64,000 nucleotides of DNA from positions 38,316,886-38,380,885 of the forward strand of contig NC_091193.1 of the NCBI RefSeq assembly GCF_040958095.1. The letters are read 5' to 3'. The stretch comes from Procambarus clarkii (taxonomy: Eukaryota; Arthropoda; Malacostraca; Decapoda; Cambaridae). The notes under the pieces are model-generated. The model did no database searches. It was not told the DNA's origin and saw nothing but the letters and a program-made list of their open reading frames with translations. A program made the translations under genes and the position numbers. Position 1 is the stretch's first letter; every line of letters starts with the position of its first letter. Positions 1-13,299 of the stretch are shown piece after piece.

Positions 1-3000
1 GGCGTCGACACACGTAGGTGTGTCGACACATGGAGGGCGTCGACGCATGGAGGGTGTCGACACATGGATTGTGTCGACACATTGAGGGCGTTGACACACG
101 GAGGGCGTCGACACATGTAGGGTGTCGACACATGGAGAGAGTCGACACTTAGAGGGCGTTGACAGATGGAGAGCGTCGACAGATGGAGGACATCAACACC
201 TCGAGGACGTCGACACATGGATGGTGTCGACACATGGAGAGCATCGACACATAGAGGTCGTCGACACATGGAGGGCGTCGACACATGGAGGGCGTCGACA
301 CATGGAGGGCGTCGACACATGGAGGGCGTTTGAAACATGGAGGGGTGTCGACACATGGTGAGCGTCGACACATGAAGGATGTTGACACATGGAGAGCGTC
401 GACATATGGAGGAATGTCGGCACATTGAGAGCGTCGACACATGGAAGGTGTCGACATATGGAGGGCTCGACACATGGATGGTGTCGACACATGGAGGGCG
501 TCGACACATGTAGGGCGTCGACACGTAGAGGACGTCGACACATGGAGAACGTCGACACATGGAAGACCTCGACATATGGATGGCGTTTTAACATGGGGAG
601 CGTCGAAACATGGAGGGCGTCGACACATGGAGGGCGTCGAAACATGGAGGACGTTGACACATAGAGGGCGTCGACACATGGAGGGTGTCGACACAAGGAG
701 GGCGTGGACGCAAGGAGGGCGTCGATACGTAGAGGGCGTCGACACATGAAGGGCGACGACACAAGGAGGCCGTCGACACATGAAGGGCGTCGACACATGG
801 AGGACGTCGACACATGGAGGGTGTCGACAGATGGAGGGCGTCGACACATAGAGGGCGTCGACACACGTAGGGTGACGACACATAGCGGGCGTCGACACAT
901 AGAGGACGTCGACACATCGAGGACGTCGACACATGAATGGTGTCGACACATGGAGGGTATCGACACATGGAGGGCATCAACACATGGAGGGCGTCGACAC
1001 ATGGAGGACGTCGACACATAGAGCGCATAGACACATGGAGGGCGTCGACACATGGAGAGCGTCGACACATGAAGAGCGTCGACACATGGAGGGTGTAGAC
1101 ACATGGAGGGTGTAGACACATGGAGGGGTATCGACACATGGAGGGCGTCGAAACATGGAGGGTGTCGACACATAGAGGGCGTCGACACATGGAGGGCGTC
1201 GACACATGGAGGGCGTTGACACATGGAGGGCGTTGACACATGGAGGGTGTCGAAACATGGATGGTGTCGACACATAGAGGGCGTCGACACATGGAGGACG
1301 TCGACACATGGAGGGTGTCGACACAAAGAGGGCGTCAACATATAGAGGGGTTCGACACAGGGAGAGGTGTTTACACATGTAGGGCGTCGACACATGGAGG
1401 ACGGCGACACATGGATAGTGTCGACACATGGAGGGCATCGACACATGGAGGGCGTCGAGATATAGAGTGCGTTGACACATGGAGTGCACCGACACATGGA
1501 GAACGTCGACACATAGAGGGCGTGGACACATCGAGGGGTGTCAACACATGGAGAGGGTCGACACATGGAGGGTGTCGACACATAGAGGGCGTCGACACAT
1601 GGAGGGGTGTCGACACATGGAGAGCGTCAACACATGGAGGGTGTCGACACATAGAGGGCGTCGACACATGGAGGGTGTCGACACATAGAGGGCGTCGACA
1701 CATGGAGGGGTGTCGACACATGGAGAGCGTAAACACATGGAGGGTGTCGACAAATGGAGGGTGTCAACGCCCTTCATGTGTCGACGCATGGAGGGTGTCG
1801 ACACATGGAGGGCGTCGACACATGGAGGGCGTCGGCATATGGAAGGCGTCGACACATGGAGGGCGTCGACACATAGAGGACGTCGACACATGGAGAACGT
1901 CGACACATTGAGGGCGTCGACACACGTAGGTGTGTCGACACATGGAGGGCGTCGACGCATGGAGGGTGTCGACACATGGAGGGCGTCGTCACATTGAGGG
2001 CGTCGACACATGTAGGGTGTCGACACATGGAGAGAGTCGACACATAGAGGGCGTTGACACATGGAGAGCGTCGACACATGGAGGACATCAACACCTCGAG
2101 GACTCCGACACATGGATGGTGTCGACACATGGAGAGCATCGACACATGGAGGTCGTCGACACATGGAGGGCGTCGACACATGGAGGGCATCGAAACATGG
2201 AGGGTATCGACACGTTCAGGACGTCGACACATAGAGGACGTTTGAAACATGGAGGGGTGTCGATACATGGTGAGCGTCGACACATGGAGGATGTTGACAC
2301 ATGGAGAGCGTCGACATATGGAGGAATGTCGACACATTGTGAGCGTCGACACATGGAGAGGTGTCAACACATGGAGGGCGTCGACACATGGAGGGTGTCG
2401 ACACATAGAGGGTGTCGACACATGAAGGGCGTCGACACATGGTGGGTGTCGACACATGGAAGGTGTCGACACATGGAGGGCGTCGACATATGGAGGGCGT
2501 CGACACATGGAGGGTGTCGACACATGGAGGGTGTCGACACATGGAGGGCGTCGACACATGGAGAGGTGTCGACACATGGAGGGCGTCGACACATGGAGGG
2601 TGTCGACACATAGAGGGTGTCGACACATGAAGGGCGTCGACACATGGAGGGTGTCGACACATGGAGGGCGTCGACCAATGGAGGGCGTAGACACATAGAG
2701 GGCGTCGACACATGGAGGGCGTCGACACATGGAGGGTGTCGACATATGGAGGGCATAGACACATGGAGGGTATCGACACATTCAGGACGTCGACACATGG
2801 AGGACATTGACACATAGAGGGCGTCGACACATGGAGGGGTGTCGGCACATGGTGCGCGTCGACATATGGAGGGATGTCGACACATAGAGAGCGTCGACGC
2901 ATGGTAGGTGTGGATCCATGGAGGGCGTCGACACATGGAGGACGTCGACACATGGAGAGCGTCAACACATGGAGGACGTCGACACATGGAGGAGGTCGAC

Positions 3001-5735
3001 ATATGGAGGGCGTCGACACATGGAGAGCGTCGAAACATGGAGGGCGTCGTCACATGGAGGACGTCGACACATGGGGGGCGTCGACACATGGAGGACGTCG
3101 ACACATAGAGGGCTTCGACACATGGAGGGATGTCGACACATAGAGAGCGTCGACGCATGGTAGGTGTGGATCCATGGAGGGCGTCGACACATGGAGGACG
3201 TCGAAACATGGAGAGCGTCAACACATGGAGGACGTCGACACATGGAGGAGGTCGACGTATGGAGGGCGTCGACACATGGAGAGCGTCGAAACATGGAGGG
3301 CGTCGACACATGGAGGACGTCGACACATGGGGGGCGTCGACACATGGAGGACGTCGACACATAGAGGGCTTCGACACATGGAGAGGTGTCGACACATGGA
3401 GGGCGTCGACACATGTAGGGTGTCGACACATGGAGAGAGTCGACACATAGAGGGCGTTGACACATGGAGAGCGTCGACACATGGAGGACACCAACACCTC
3501 GAGGACTCCGACACATGGATGGTGTCGACACATGGAGAGCATCGACACATGGAGGACGTCGACACATGGGGGGCGTCGACACATGGAGGACGTCGACACA
3601 TAGAGGGCTTCGACACATGGAGAGGTGTCGACACATGGAGGGCGTCGACACATGGAGGGTGTCGACACATGGAGAGCGTCAACACATGGAGGGTGTCGAC
3701 ACATGGAGGGTGTCAACGCCCTTCATGTGTCGACGCATGGAGGGTGTCGACACATGGAGGGCGTCGACACATGGAGGGCGTCGGCATATGGAAGGCGTCG
3801 ACACATGGAGGGCGTCGACACATAGAGCACGTCGACACATGGAGAACGTCGACACATTGAGGGCGTCGACACACGTAGGTGTGTCGACACATGGAGGGCG
3901 TCGACGCATGGAGGGTGTCGACACATGGAGGGCGTCGTCACATTGAGGGCGTCGACACATGTAGGGTGTCGACACATGGAGAGAGTCGACACATAGAGGG
4001 CGTTGACACATGGAGAGCGTCGACACATGGAGGACATCAACACCTCGAGGACTCCGACACATGGATGGTGTCGACACATGGAGAGCATCGACACATGGAG
4101 GTCGTCGACACATGGAGGGCGTCGACACATGGAGGGCATCGAAACATGGAGGGTATCGACACGTTCAGGACGTCGACACATAGAGGGCGTTTGAAACATG
4201 GAGGGGTGTCGATACATGGTGAGCGTCGACACATGGAGGATGTTGACACATGGAGAGCGTCGACATATGGAGGAATGTCGACACATTGAGAGCGTCGACA
4301 CATGGAAGGTGTCGACATATGGAGGGCTCGACACATGGATGGTGTCGACACATGGATGGCGTCGACACATGTAGGGCGTCGACACGTAGAGGACGTCGAC
4401 ACATTCAGAACGTCGACACATGGAGGACCTCGACATATGGATGGCGTCTTCACATGGGGAGCGTCGAAACATGGAGGGCGTCGACACATGGAGGGCGTCG
4501 ACACATAGAGGGTGTCGACACATGAAGGGCGTCGACACATGGTGGGTGTCGACACATGGAAGGTGTCGACACATGGAGGGTGTCGACACATGGAGGGTGT
4601 CGACACATGGAGGGCGTCGACACATGGAGAGGTGTCGACACATGGAGGGCGTCGACACATGGAGGGTGTCGACACATAGAGGGTGTCGACACATGAAGGG
4701 CGTCGACACATGGAGGGTGTCGACACATGGAGGGCGTCGACCAATGGAGGGCGTCGACACATAGAGGGCGTCGACACATGGAGGGCGTCGACACATGGAG
4801 GGTGTCGACATATGGAGGGCATAGACACATGGAGGGTATCGACACATTCAGGACGTCGTCACATGGAGGACATTGACACATAGAGGGCGTCGACACATGG
4901 AGGGGTGTCGGCACATGGTGCGCGTCGACATATGGAGGGATGTCGACACATAGAGAGCGTCGACGCATGGTTGGTGTGGATCCATGGAGGGCGTCGACAC
5001 ATGGAGGACGTCGACACATGGAGAGCGTCAACACATGGAGGACGTCGACACATGGAGGAGGTCGACATATGGAGGGCGTCGACACATGGAGAGCGTCGAA
5101 ACATGGAGGGCGTCGACACATGTAGGACGTCGACACATGGGGGCGTCGACACATGGAGGACGTCGACACATAGAGGGCTTCGACACATGGAGAGGTGTCG
5201 ACACATGGAGGGCGTCGACACATGGAGGGTGTCGACACATGGAGGGTGTCGACATATGGAGGGCGTCGGCACATGGAGGGGGTCGACACATAGAGGACGT
5301 CGACACATGGATGACGTCGACACATGGAAAGGTGTCGACATATGGAGGGCGTCGACACATGAAGAGCGTCGAAACATGGAGGGTGTCGACACATGGAGGA
5401 CGTCGACACATGGAGGGCGTCGACACATGGAGGACGTTGACACATAGAGGGCGTCGACACATGGAGAGAGGTCGACACATGGAGGACGTTGCCACATAGA
5501 GGGCGTCGACACATGGAGGGCGTCGACACATGGAGGACATCGACACATGGAGGGCGTCGACACATGGAGAGGTGTCGACACATGGAGGGCGTCGACATAT
5601 GGAGGGTGTCGACATATGGAGGGGGTCGACACATGGTGGGCGTCTACACATTTAGGGGGTCGACACGTGGAGAGTGTCGACACATGGAGTGTGTCGACAC
5701 ATGGAGGGCGTCGACACATGGAGGGCGTCGAAGCT
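1..5735. repeat. 17-bp minisatellite array (GTCGAC-bearing unit)
   Basis: Tandem copies of a 17-bp unit close to gtcgacacatggagggc, about 335 copies, with frequent 18-bp variants and point changes (ggagggt, tagagggc, ggagagc). Each unit carries the palindrome GTCGAC. The unit has no stop triplet on either strand, and 17 is not a multiple of 3, so long frames open in several phases on both strands with a 17-residue peptide period. These are by-products, not genes. The array begins before the window and ends abruptly at about 5735 against single-copy DNA. No interruption by a mobile element is visible. Confidence 0.95.
1..5735. repeat. Higher-order repeat of about 1.9 kb within the 17-bp array
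   Basis: Rare variant units recur in the same order. The motif cacacgtaggtgtgtcgaca occurs at about 11, 1923 and 3872, giving spacings of 1912 and 1949 bp. Blocks after each occurrence match for hundreds of bases, including the unusual run around aggacatcaacacctcgagga. The second and third copies are much closer to each other than to the first. A separate local duplication of 256 bp places near-identical sequence at 2874-3129 and 3130-3385, and related sequence recurs at 4940. This shows growth by long unequal exchanges rather than only single-unit slippage. Confidence 0.8.
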
Positions 5736-6275
5736 AACAACATTCCCCTCAAGAAGTCACGACGCCCTTGAAGTGCCTTGCACTCTGCAACATGTATTTC
5801 TATATGACTTTGTTGCAAGAAAATGGTCTCGTATATGAGTGTATGACCGCAGCTCAGACGGCCAGCAGTGCCGGGCCCACTTGCCATGGTCTCTAGTGCA
5901 CTTGAGCGGTGGGGACGACCCGACCAGGCACACTATATGCCGCCATTATACCACAAGTTATCCCCGCGGCCCCACTCTTCACCCAGGACACTCTCCCTGA
6001 CCCAGGTGTACCGGGGCAGAGTACCTGTAGTGCTGGTACGGCTCTACAGGTACATGCCTCCATCCCTCTCCCGCAGCTATAGAGCGGTCCATTAGAGGAG
6101 CGTTTAGTGGCGCGTGTGGGTCAGTGGTGGTGGTGGTGGGAGCGCCTCGGGCGAGTCATGGGAGGCTGTGCTGGTAGAGGAGGTGGGAGGCAGCTGGTGT
6201 GGGGGTGTAGTTGTGGGGGAAATGTAGCACAACTTTCAAGCTCATTACGGCTCTCTTTATTGACTAGTACTTGGT
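5736..6275. other. Single-copy spacer between two minisatellites
   Basis: No tandem repeat and no recognisable gene. The left part has ordinary composition. The right part, from about 5920, is GC-rich and contains a run of ggt triplets near 6125. Two short open frames (5868-6095 and the start of a frame from 6107) have no recognisable domain, and the second runs straight into the 21-bp array. I see no convincing promoter, splice site pair or RNA gene here. Confidence 0.5.
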
Positions 6276-9200
6276 CGTTACGGCCGGAGAGCTCTAAGTT
6301 ACGCTCGGGGAGTTCTACGTTACTGCCGGGGAGCTCTATGTTACGCCCAGGGAGCTCTATGTTACGGCCGAGGAGCTCTAAGTTACCCTCGGGGAGTTCT
6401 AAGTTATACCCAGGGCGCTCTAAGTTACGGCCGGGGAGCTTTATGTTACGCCCAGGGAGTTCTATGTTACGGCCGGGGAGCTCTAAGCTACCCTCAGAGA
6501 GTTCTAAATTACACTCGGGGAGCTCCAAGTTATGCCTGAGGAGCTCTAAGTTACCCCCAGGGCGCTCTAGGTTACGCCTGGGGAGCTCTAAGTTAAACCG
6601 CAGGAGCTCTAAGTTACTCCCAATGCGCTCTAAGTTACCCCTGAGGAGCTCTAAGTTACTCCCAATGCACTCTAAGTTACGCCCTGGGAGCTCTAAGTTA
6701 CGCCCCAGGAGCTCTAACTTATCCCCGGGAGCTCAAAATTACCCCAGGGAGCTCTAAGTTACGCCCCGGGAGCTGTAAGTTATTCCAAGGGAGCTCTAAG
6801 TTACGCCCAGGGAGCTCTAAATTACACACTGGAAGCTTTAAGTTACCCCCGGGGAGCTCTAAGTATCTCCAGGGACCTCTCAGTTTCACACGGGGAGCTG
6901 TAAGTTACACCCGGGGAGTTCTAAGTTACCCTGGGGAGCTCTTAAGTTACGCCCGGGGAGCTCTAAGTTCCGCCCAGGGAGCTCTAGGTTACGCCTGAGA
7001 GCTCTAAGTTACCTCCTGGGAGCTCTAAGCTGCGCCCGGGGAGCTCTAAGTTAAGCCCGGGGAGCTCTAAGTTACGCCTGGGAAGCTCTAAATTACCCCC
7101 CCGAAGAACTCTAAGTTTCCCACGGCGCGCTCAATGTTACCCCCCCCCCCCGGGAGCTCCAAGTTACGGCCAGGAAGATCTAAATTCCACCCAGGGAGCT
7201 CTAAGTTACGCCCGAGGAGCTCTAAGTTATGCCTGGGGAGCTCTAGGTCACAGCAAGGAAGATCTAAGTTACCCACAGGAGCTCTAAATTATGGCCAGGG
7301 AGCTCTATGTTTCGGCCGGGGAGCTCTAAGTTACCCTCGGAGAGTTGTAAGTTACCCCCGGGGAGCTCTAAGGTACACCCGGGGAACTCTAAATTTCCCA
7401 CCCAAGGAGCTTTAAGTTAACCCCGGAGAGCTCTAAGTTACCCACCCTGGGGAGATCTAAGTTATGCCCGGGGAGCTCTAAGTTACGCCCAGGGAGCTCT
7501 ATGTTTCGGCTAAGGAGATCTATGTTACCCTCGGGGAGCTCTAAGTTACCCCCAGGGCGCCCTAGGTTACGCCTGGGGAGCTCTAAGTTACGCCGCGGGA
7601 GCTCTACGTTACCTCCGGGAGCTCTATGTTACGTCCGGGGAGCTCTAATATACCCCCGGGAGCTCTACGTTACCCACAGGGCGCTCTAAGGTACGCCCGG
7701 GGAGCTCTAAGTTACGCCTCGGGAGCTCTAAGTTATCCCCGGGAGCTCAAAATTACCCCGGGGAGCTCTAAGTTACGCCCCGAAAGCTCTAAATTATTCC
7801 CAGGGAGCTCTAAGTTACCCACTGGAAGCTCTAAGTTATCCCGGGAGCTCTAAGTATCCCCAGGGATAAGTTAGGCCCGGAGAGCTCAATGCTACCCACG
7901 GGGAGCTCTAAGTTACGCCCGGGGAGCTCTATGCTACCCATGGGGAGCTCTATGCTATCCACGGGGAGCTCTAAGTTACGCCTCGGGAGCTCTAAGTTAT
8001 CCCCGGGAGCTCAAAATTACCCCGGGGAGCTCTAAGTTACGCCCCGAAAGCTCTAAATTATTCCCAGGGAGCTCTAAGTTACCCACTGGAAGCTCTAAGT
8101 TATCCCGGGAACTCTAAGTATCCCCAGGGATAAGTTAGGCCCGGAGAGCTCTATGCTACCCACGGGGAGCTCTAAGTTACGCCCCGGTGAGCTCTAAGCT
8201 ACGCCCGGGAAGCTCTAAGTTACGCCCGGAAGCACTAAGTTACGCCCGAGGAGCTTTCAGTTACCCCCCAGGGCGCTCTAATTTACGCCTGGGGAACTCT
8301 AAGTTACCCCCCGGGGCTCTATATTTCTCCCAAAGGAGCTCTAAGTTACCCACGGGGCGCTCTAATTTACGCCCCGGGAGCTCTAGGTTACCCCAGGGAA
8401 GCTCTAAGTTACCCTCCCTCCCCGAAGAGCTCTGGGTTACTCCCGGGGAGCTCTATGTTAACCCCGGAGAGCTCTAAGTTACGCCCTGGGAGCTCTAAGT
8501 TACCCTCGGGGAGCTCTAAATTACGCCCTGGGAGCTCTAAGGTAACCCCGGGGAGCTCTAGGTTACACCCAGGGAGCTCTAAGTTACCCATAGGGAGCTC
8601 TAACTTACGCGCGAGAGCTCTACGTTCCGCTCGGGGAGCTCTAAGTTACCTACAGTGCGTTCAAAGTTATGCCCGGGGAGCTCTAAGTTACCCTCGGGGA
8701 GTTATAAGTTGCCCACGGGAAACTCTAGGTTACTCCTGGAAGCTCTAAGTTTCCCCCGGGAGCTCTAAGTTGCGTCCAGGGAGCTTCAAGTTATTCCCAG
8801 GGAGCTCTAAGTTACGCCCGGAAGCTCTAAGTTATGCCCGAGGAGCTTTCAGTTACCCCCCAGGGCGCTCTAATTTACGCCTGGGGAACTCTACGTTACC
8901 CCCTGGAGCTCTATATTTCTCCCAAAGGAGCTCTAAGTTACCCACGGGGCACTCTAATTTACGCCCCGGGAGCTCTAGGTTACCCCAGGGAAGCTCTAAG
9001 TTACCCTCCCTCCCCGAAGAGCTCTGGGGTACTCCCGGTGAGCTCTATGTTAACCCCAGATAGCTCTAAGTTACGCCCTGGGAGCTCTAAGTTACCCTCG
9101 GGGAGCTCTAAGTTACGCCCTGGGAGCTCCAAGTTAACCCCGGGGAGCTCTAAGTTACACCCAGGGAGCTCTAAGTTACCCATAGGGAGCTCTAACTTAC

Positions 9201-12200
9201 GCCCGGGAGCTCAATGTGCCGCTCGGCGAGCTCTAAGTTACCTACAGTGCGCTCAAAGTTACGCCCGGGGAGCTCAAAGTTACCCACGGGGAGTTATAAG
9301 TTGCCCACGGGAAACTCTAGGTTACTCCTGGGAGCTCTAAGTTACCCCCGGGAGCTCTAAGTTGCGCCCAGGGAGCTTCAAGTTATTCCCAGGGAGCTCT
9401 AATTTACGCCCAGGGAGCTCTAAGTTACCCCCATGGCGATCTAATTTACGCCTGGGGAGCTCTAAGTTATCCCCAGGTTAGCTCCAAGTTACGCCCCGGG
9501 AACTCTAGTTTATCCCAGGAAAGCTCTAAGTTACAACTGGGGAGCTCTAAGTTATGCCTGGGGAGCTCTAAATTACGTCTGAGGAGCTCTACGTTACACC
9601 CCGAGGAGCTCTAAGTTACCCCTAAAGAGCTCTAACTTACACAAGGGTACTCTATGTAACCCCCGGGAAGCTCAAAGTTACCCACGGGAAGCTCTAACTT
9701 ACCCCCGGGAGCTCTAAGTTACCCCTGGGCAGCTCTAAGTTACACCCCGGGAGCTCTAAGTTACGCTCGGGAAGTTCTACGTTTCACCCAGGAAGCTCTA
9801 AGTTACGCCCGGGGAGCTCCTAGTTACCCCCCGGGGGATCTCTATGTTACTCCCAAGGGAGCTCTAAGTTACCCACGGGGGCGCTCTATGTTACGCCCGG
9901 GAAGCTCTAAGTCCCCCCCCCCCGAGGAGCTCTGGATTACTCCCAGGGAGTTCTAAGTTGCCCTCGGGGAGGTCTAAGTTACGCCCTGGGAGCTCTAAGG
10001 TAACCCCGGGGAGCTCTAGGTTACACCCAGGGAGCTCTAAGTTACCCATAGGGAGCTCTAACTTACGCGCGAGAGCTCTACGTTCCGCTCGGGGAGCTCT
10101 AAGTTACCTACAGTGCGTTCAAAGTTACGCCCGGGGAGCTCTAAGTTACCCTCGGGGAGTTATAAGTTGCCCACGGGAAACTCTAGGTTACTCCTGGAAG
10201 CTCTAAGTTTCCCCCGGGAGCTCTAAGTTGCGTCCAGGGAGCTTCAAGTTATTCCCAGGGAGCTCTAAGTTACGCCCGGAAGCTCTAAGTTATGCCCGAG
10301 GAGCTTTCAGTTACCCCCCAGGGCGCTCTAATTTACGCCTGGGGAACTCTACGTTACCCCCTGGAGCTCTATATTTCTCCCAAAGGAGCTCTAAGTTACC
10401 CACGGGGCACTCTAATTTACGCCCCGGGAGCTCTAGGTTACCCCAGGGAAGCTCTAAGTTACCCTCCCTCCCCGAAGAGCTCTGGGGTACTCCCGGTGAG
10501 CTCTATGTTAACCCCAGATAGCTCTAAGTTACGCCCTGGGAGCTCTAAGTTACCCTCGGGGAGCTCTAAGTTACGCCCTGGGAGCTCCAAGTTAACCCCG
10601 GGGAGCTCTAAGTTACACCCAGGGAGCTCTAAGTTACCCATAGGGAGCTCTAACTTACGCCCGGGAGCTCAATGTGCCGCTCGGCGAGCTCTAAGTTACC
10701 TACAGTGCGCTCAAAGTTACGCCCGGGGAGCTCAAAGTTACCCACGGGGAGTTATAAGTTGCCCACGGGAAACTCTAGGTTACTCCTGGGAGCTCTAAGT
10801 TACCCCCGGGAGCTCTAAGTTGCGCCCAGGGAGCTTCAAGTTATTCCCAGGGAGCTCTAATTTACGCCCAGGGAGCTCTAAGTTACCCCCATGGCGATCT
10901 AATTTACGCCTGGGGAGCTCTAAGTTATCCCCAGGTTAGCTCCAAGTTACGCCCCGGGAACTCTAGTTTATCCCAGGAAAGCTCTAAGTTACAACTGGGG
11001 AGCTCTAAGTTATGCCTGGGGAGCTCTAAATTACGTCTGAGGAGCTCTACGTTACACCCCGAGGAGCTCTAAGTTACCCCTAAAGAGCTCTAACTTACAC
11101 AAGGGTACTCTATGTAACCCCCGGGAAGCTCAAAGTTACCCACGGGAAGCTCTAACTTACCCCCGGGAGCTCTAAGTTACCCCTGGGCAGCTCTAAGTTA
11201 CACCCCGGGAGCTCTAAGTTACGCTCGGGAAGTTCTACGTTTCACCCAGGAAGCTCTAAGTTACGCCCGGGGAGCTCCTAGTTACCCCCCGGGGGATCTC
11301 TATGTTACTCCCAAGGGAGCTCTAAGTTACCCACGGGGGCGCTCTATGTTACGCCCGGGAAGCTCTAAGTCCCCCCCCCCCGAGGAGCTCTGGATTACTC
11401 CCAGGGAGTTCTAAGTTGCCCTCGGGGAGGTCTAAGTTACGCCCAGGGAGCTCTAAGTTAACCCCGGGAGCTCTACGTTACGCCCAGGGGGCTCTAAGTT
11501 ACCCTCAGGGAGCTCTAAGTTACCCCCAGGGAGCTCTAAGTTACCCCAAAGGGAGTTCTAAATTAACCCTAGGGAGCTATAAGTTACGCCCGGGGAGCTC
11601 TAAGTTACGCCCGGGGAGCTCTAAGTCACCCTCAGGGAGCTCTAAGTTACGCCCAGGGGGCTCTAAGTCACCCCCAGAGAGCTCTAAGTTACCCCCGGGG
11701 ATCTCTAAGTTACCCCACAGGGAGCTCTCTGTTACACACAGGGAGCTCTAAAATACGCCCGTGGAGCTCTAAGTTACCCTCTGGGAACTCAAATTTACCC
11801 AAGGGGAAGCCTTAAGTTACCCACGAAGCGCTCTAAGTTATCTCCCCAAGAGAGCTCTGAGTTACCCACGGGGCGTTCTAAGTTACGCCCGGGGAGCTCT
11901 AAGTTACCCTCCCGTGCGCTCTAAGTTAAGCCTGGGGAACTGTAAGTTACGCCGGGGGAGCTCTGAGTTACCCCTGGGGAGCTCTAAGTTACGCCTGGGG
12001 AGCTCTAAATTACGTCTGAGGAGCTCTACGTTACACCCCGAGGAGCTCTTAAGTTACCCCTAGAGAGCTCTAACTTACACAAGGGTACTCTATGTAACCC
12101 CCAGGAAGCTCAAAGTTACCCACGGGGAGCTCTAACTTACCCCCGTGAGCTCTAAGTTACCCCCGGGGAGCTCCAACTTACCCCCGGGAGCTCTAAGTTA

Positions 12201-12434
12201 CCCCCGGGGAGCTCTAAGTTACCCTCCTCTCGGAGCTCTAAGTTACACCCAGGGAGCTCTAAGTTACGCCCGGGGAGCTCAAAAGTTACCCCACAGGGAG
12301 CTCAAAGTTACCCCTGGGGAGCTCTAAGTTGCCCACAGGGAGCTCTAAGTTACCCCCTGGGCAGCTCTAATTTAACCCTGGAGAGCTCTAAGTTCCGCTT
12401 GGAGAGCTCTAAGTTACGGCCGTGAAGATCTAGG
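6276..12434. repeat. 21-bp minisatellite array, left block (GAGCTC-bearing unit)
   Basis: Copies of a 21-bp unit: gagctctaagttacgccc followed by ggg, with variants cccacggg, ccctcggg and ggccgggaagatct. Each unit has the palindrome GAGCTC. Because 21 is 7 codons, frames stay open and translate as SSKLRPG-like heptads; these are not genes. Units range from about 19 to 24 bp because of C-run length changes. The array has nested duplications: about 264 bp (7711 recurs at 7975), 592 bp (8409 recurs at 9001), and a much younger 1458-bp one. It is interrupted at 12435 by a LINE. Confidence 0.95.
8521..11436. repeat. 1458-bp near-identical tandem duplication inside the 21-bp array
   Basis: The segment 8521-9978 is repeated at 9979-11436. 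Landmarks keep a constant 1458-bp offset: the Pro/Gly-rich segment at 8770 recurs at 10228, 9001 recurs at 10459, and the C-run before gaggagctctgg near 9914 recurs near 11372. The copies are almost identical; one clear difference is ttatgccc at 8668 against ttacgccc at 10126. Surrounding units differ by 10-20 percent or more, so this is a recent single event. Confidence 0.9.
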
Positions 12435-12444
12435 TTACCCACAG
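12435..12444. repeat. Target-site duplication, left copy
   Basis: ttacccacag directly precedes the inserted LINE and is repeated at 13300-13309. The motif is part of the host 21-bp unit (gttacccacaggg), so the array reads through once the insert is removed. Confidence 0.85.
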
Positions 12445-12466
12445 ATTGACGATTGATAAAGATTAA

Positions 12467-12502
12467 GCCACCCAAGAGGTGGCACGGGCATGAATAGCCC
12501 GT
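12467..12502 (-). other. Twin hairpins in the LINE 3' UTR
   Basis: Two adjacent inverted repeats: gccacc (12467-12472) with ggtggc (12478-12483), and acgggc (12484-12489) with gcccgt (12497-12502). Loops are 5 and 7 nt. They lie between the stop codon and the 3' end of the LINE, where stem-loops are known in some LINE families to be recognised by the element's own reverse transcriptase. The role here is inferred. Confidence 0.6.
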
Positions 12503-12548
12503 AAGTGGTACAATTTTTTTCTCAGTAATCTGAGGTTGCATTTAACCA

Positions 12549-13299
12549 TCAAGCTGTTATCGTGGGGGAGGATACTGCTTCACAGTCTTTATGAGGGGTG
12601 TCCAGCTGCTGGACACCTTTATTGACCAGGAGAGTGGCTGTGTTGATGGCTTCAGGGTGGCCACTGCATGATTCAGGAACTCTTAAAGCTCTTCTAAGGT
12701 CATTGGTTGCTTCACATTCCAGAAGATAGTGAAGTAATGGCTTTTCTGTGACAGTTTGGCAGAAGATGCACTCTCTCTGTCGGGGTTCACCAATCTCCCA
12801 GTTGCATCTGTAACCTAGACGTAGTCTATATAGCCTAACTGCTATTTCCCTGTGGATTCCTTTTGGGATATTTAAACTTTCTAATTTTGTTACCTGAAGA
12901 TACCATGTTGCAGATGGCGAACCTTCAGCTATTCTCTGGTGTAGGTCGGCTTTGTTGAGATGTGAGAGTTTTTTGGTGATGATGTTTTTTATGTTCTCTA
13001 GGCTGGGTTGAATTGTTTTATGTATCACTGGATGACGAGTTGCCAATTTAGCAATTTCATCAGCTTTTTCATTTAATGGGATTCCAATATGGGATGGGAT
13101 CCAGTTTAAGGTTATGTTGAGTCCTTTGCCTTTAGCGACTGCTCCAAGATACAAAATGGTGGTAATTATTTCCACATTATCTTTCCACTGTTTTTGTCCT
13201 AGTATTTGAAGTGCAGCTTTTGAGTCTGTGTGTATGATTGTATTTTGAGTGTTTTGTGCAATCACATATGCGAATGCCTGTTGTATGGCAAACAGCTCA
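12549..13299 (-). pseudogene. LINE ORF2 C-terminus: RNase H and Cys-rich tail (5'-truncated)
   Basis: About 250 residues in one open frame. RNase H motifs are visible: HTDSKAALQIL, with the second catalytic acidic residue, and LNWIPSHIGIPLNEKADEIA, matching the HxGxxxNExAD signature. The first RNase H strand, with its TDGS motif, is missing because the element is truncated. Downstream, CIFC and HYLLEC form the Cys/His cluster common at the end of I-, R1- and Jockey-group LINE proteins. The first few residues derive from the junction with the array, so the nominal start is not real. In a complete element this region degrades RNA in the RNA-DNA hybrid. Confidence 0.85.

Larger units (their letters stand above)
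12445..13299 (-). mobile_element. 5'-truncated LINE (I/Nimb-like, RNase H end) in the minisatellite
   Basis: An 855-bp insertion flanked by a perfect 10-bp target-site duplication. Only the 3' part of a LINE is present, on the minus strand: the C-terminal RNase H region, a Cys/His tail and the 3' UTR. The break at 13299 falls inside the RNase H domain, as expected for 5' truncation during target-primed reverse transcription. The 3' UTR ends at 12445 and carries two small hairpins. The coding part has no stop, so the insertion is fairly young. Confidence 0.9.

Noticed and set aside
149-5887. Cys/Pro/His-rich and Gly/Arg/His-rich open frames on both strands
   Set aside because: They translate the 17-bp minisatellite in different phases; the 17-residue period equals three units. 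Nothing outside the array contributes except one frame that runs in from the spacer by chance.
5868-6095. Possible first exon or promoter in the GC-rich spacer
   Set aside because: High GC alone is not enough; I saw no consistent start, splice pair or downstream exon, and the frame runs into a minisatellite.
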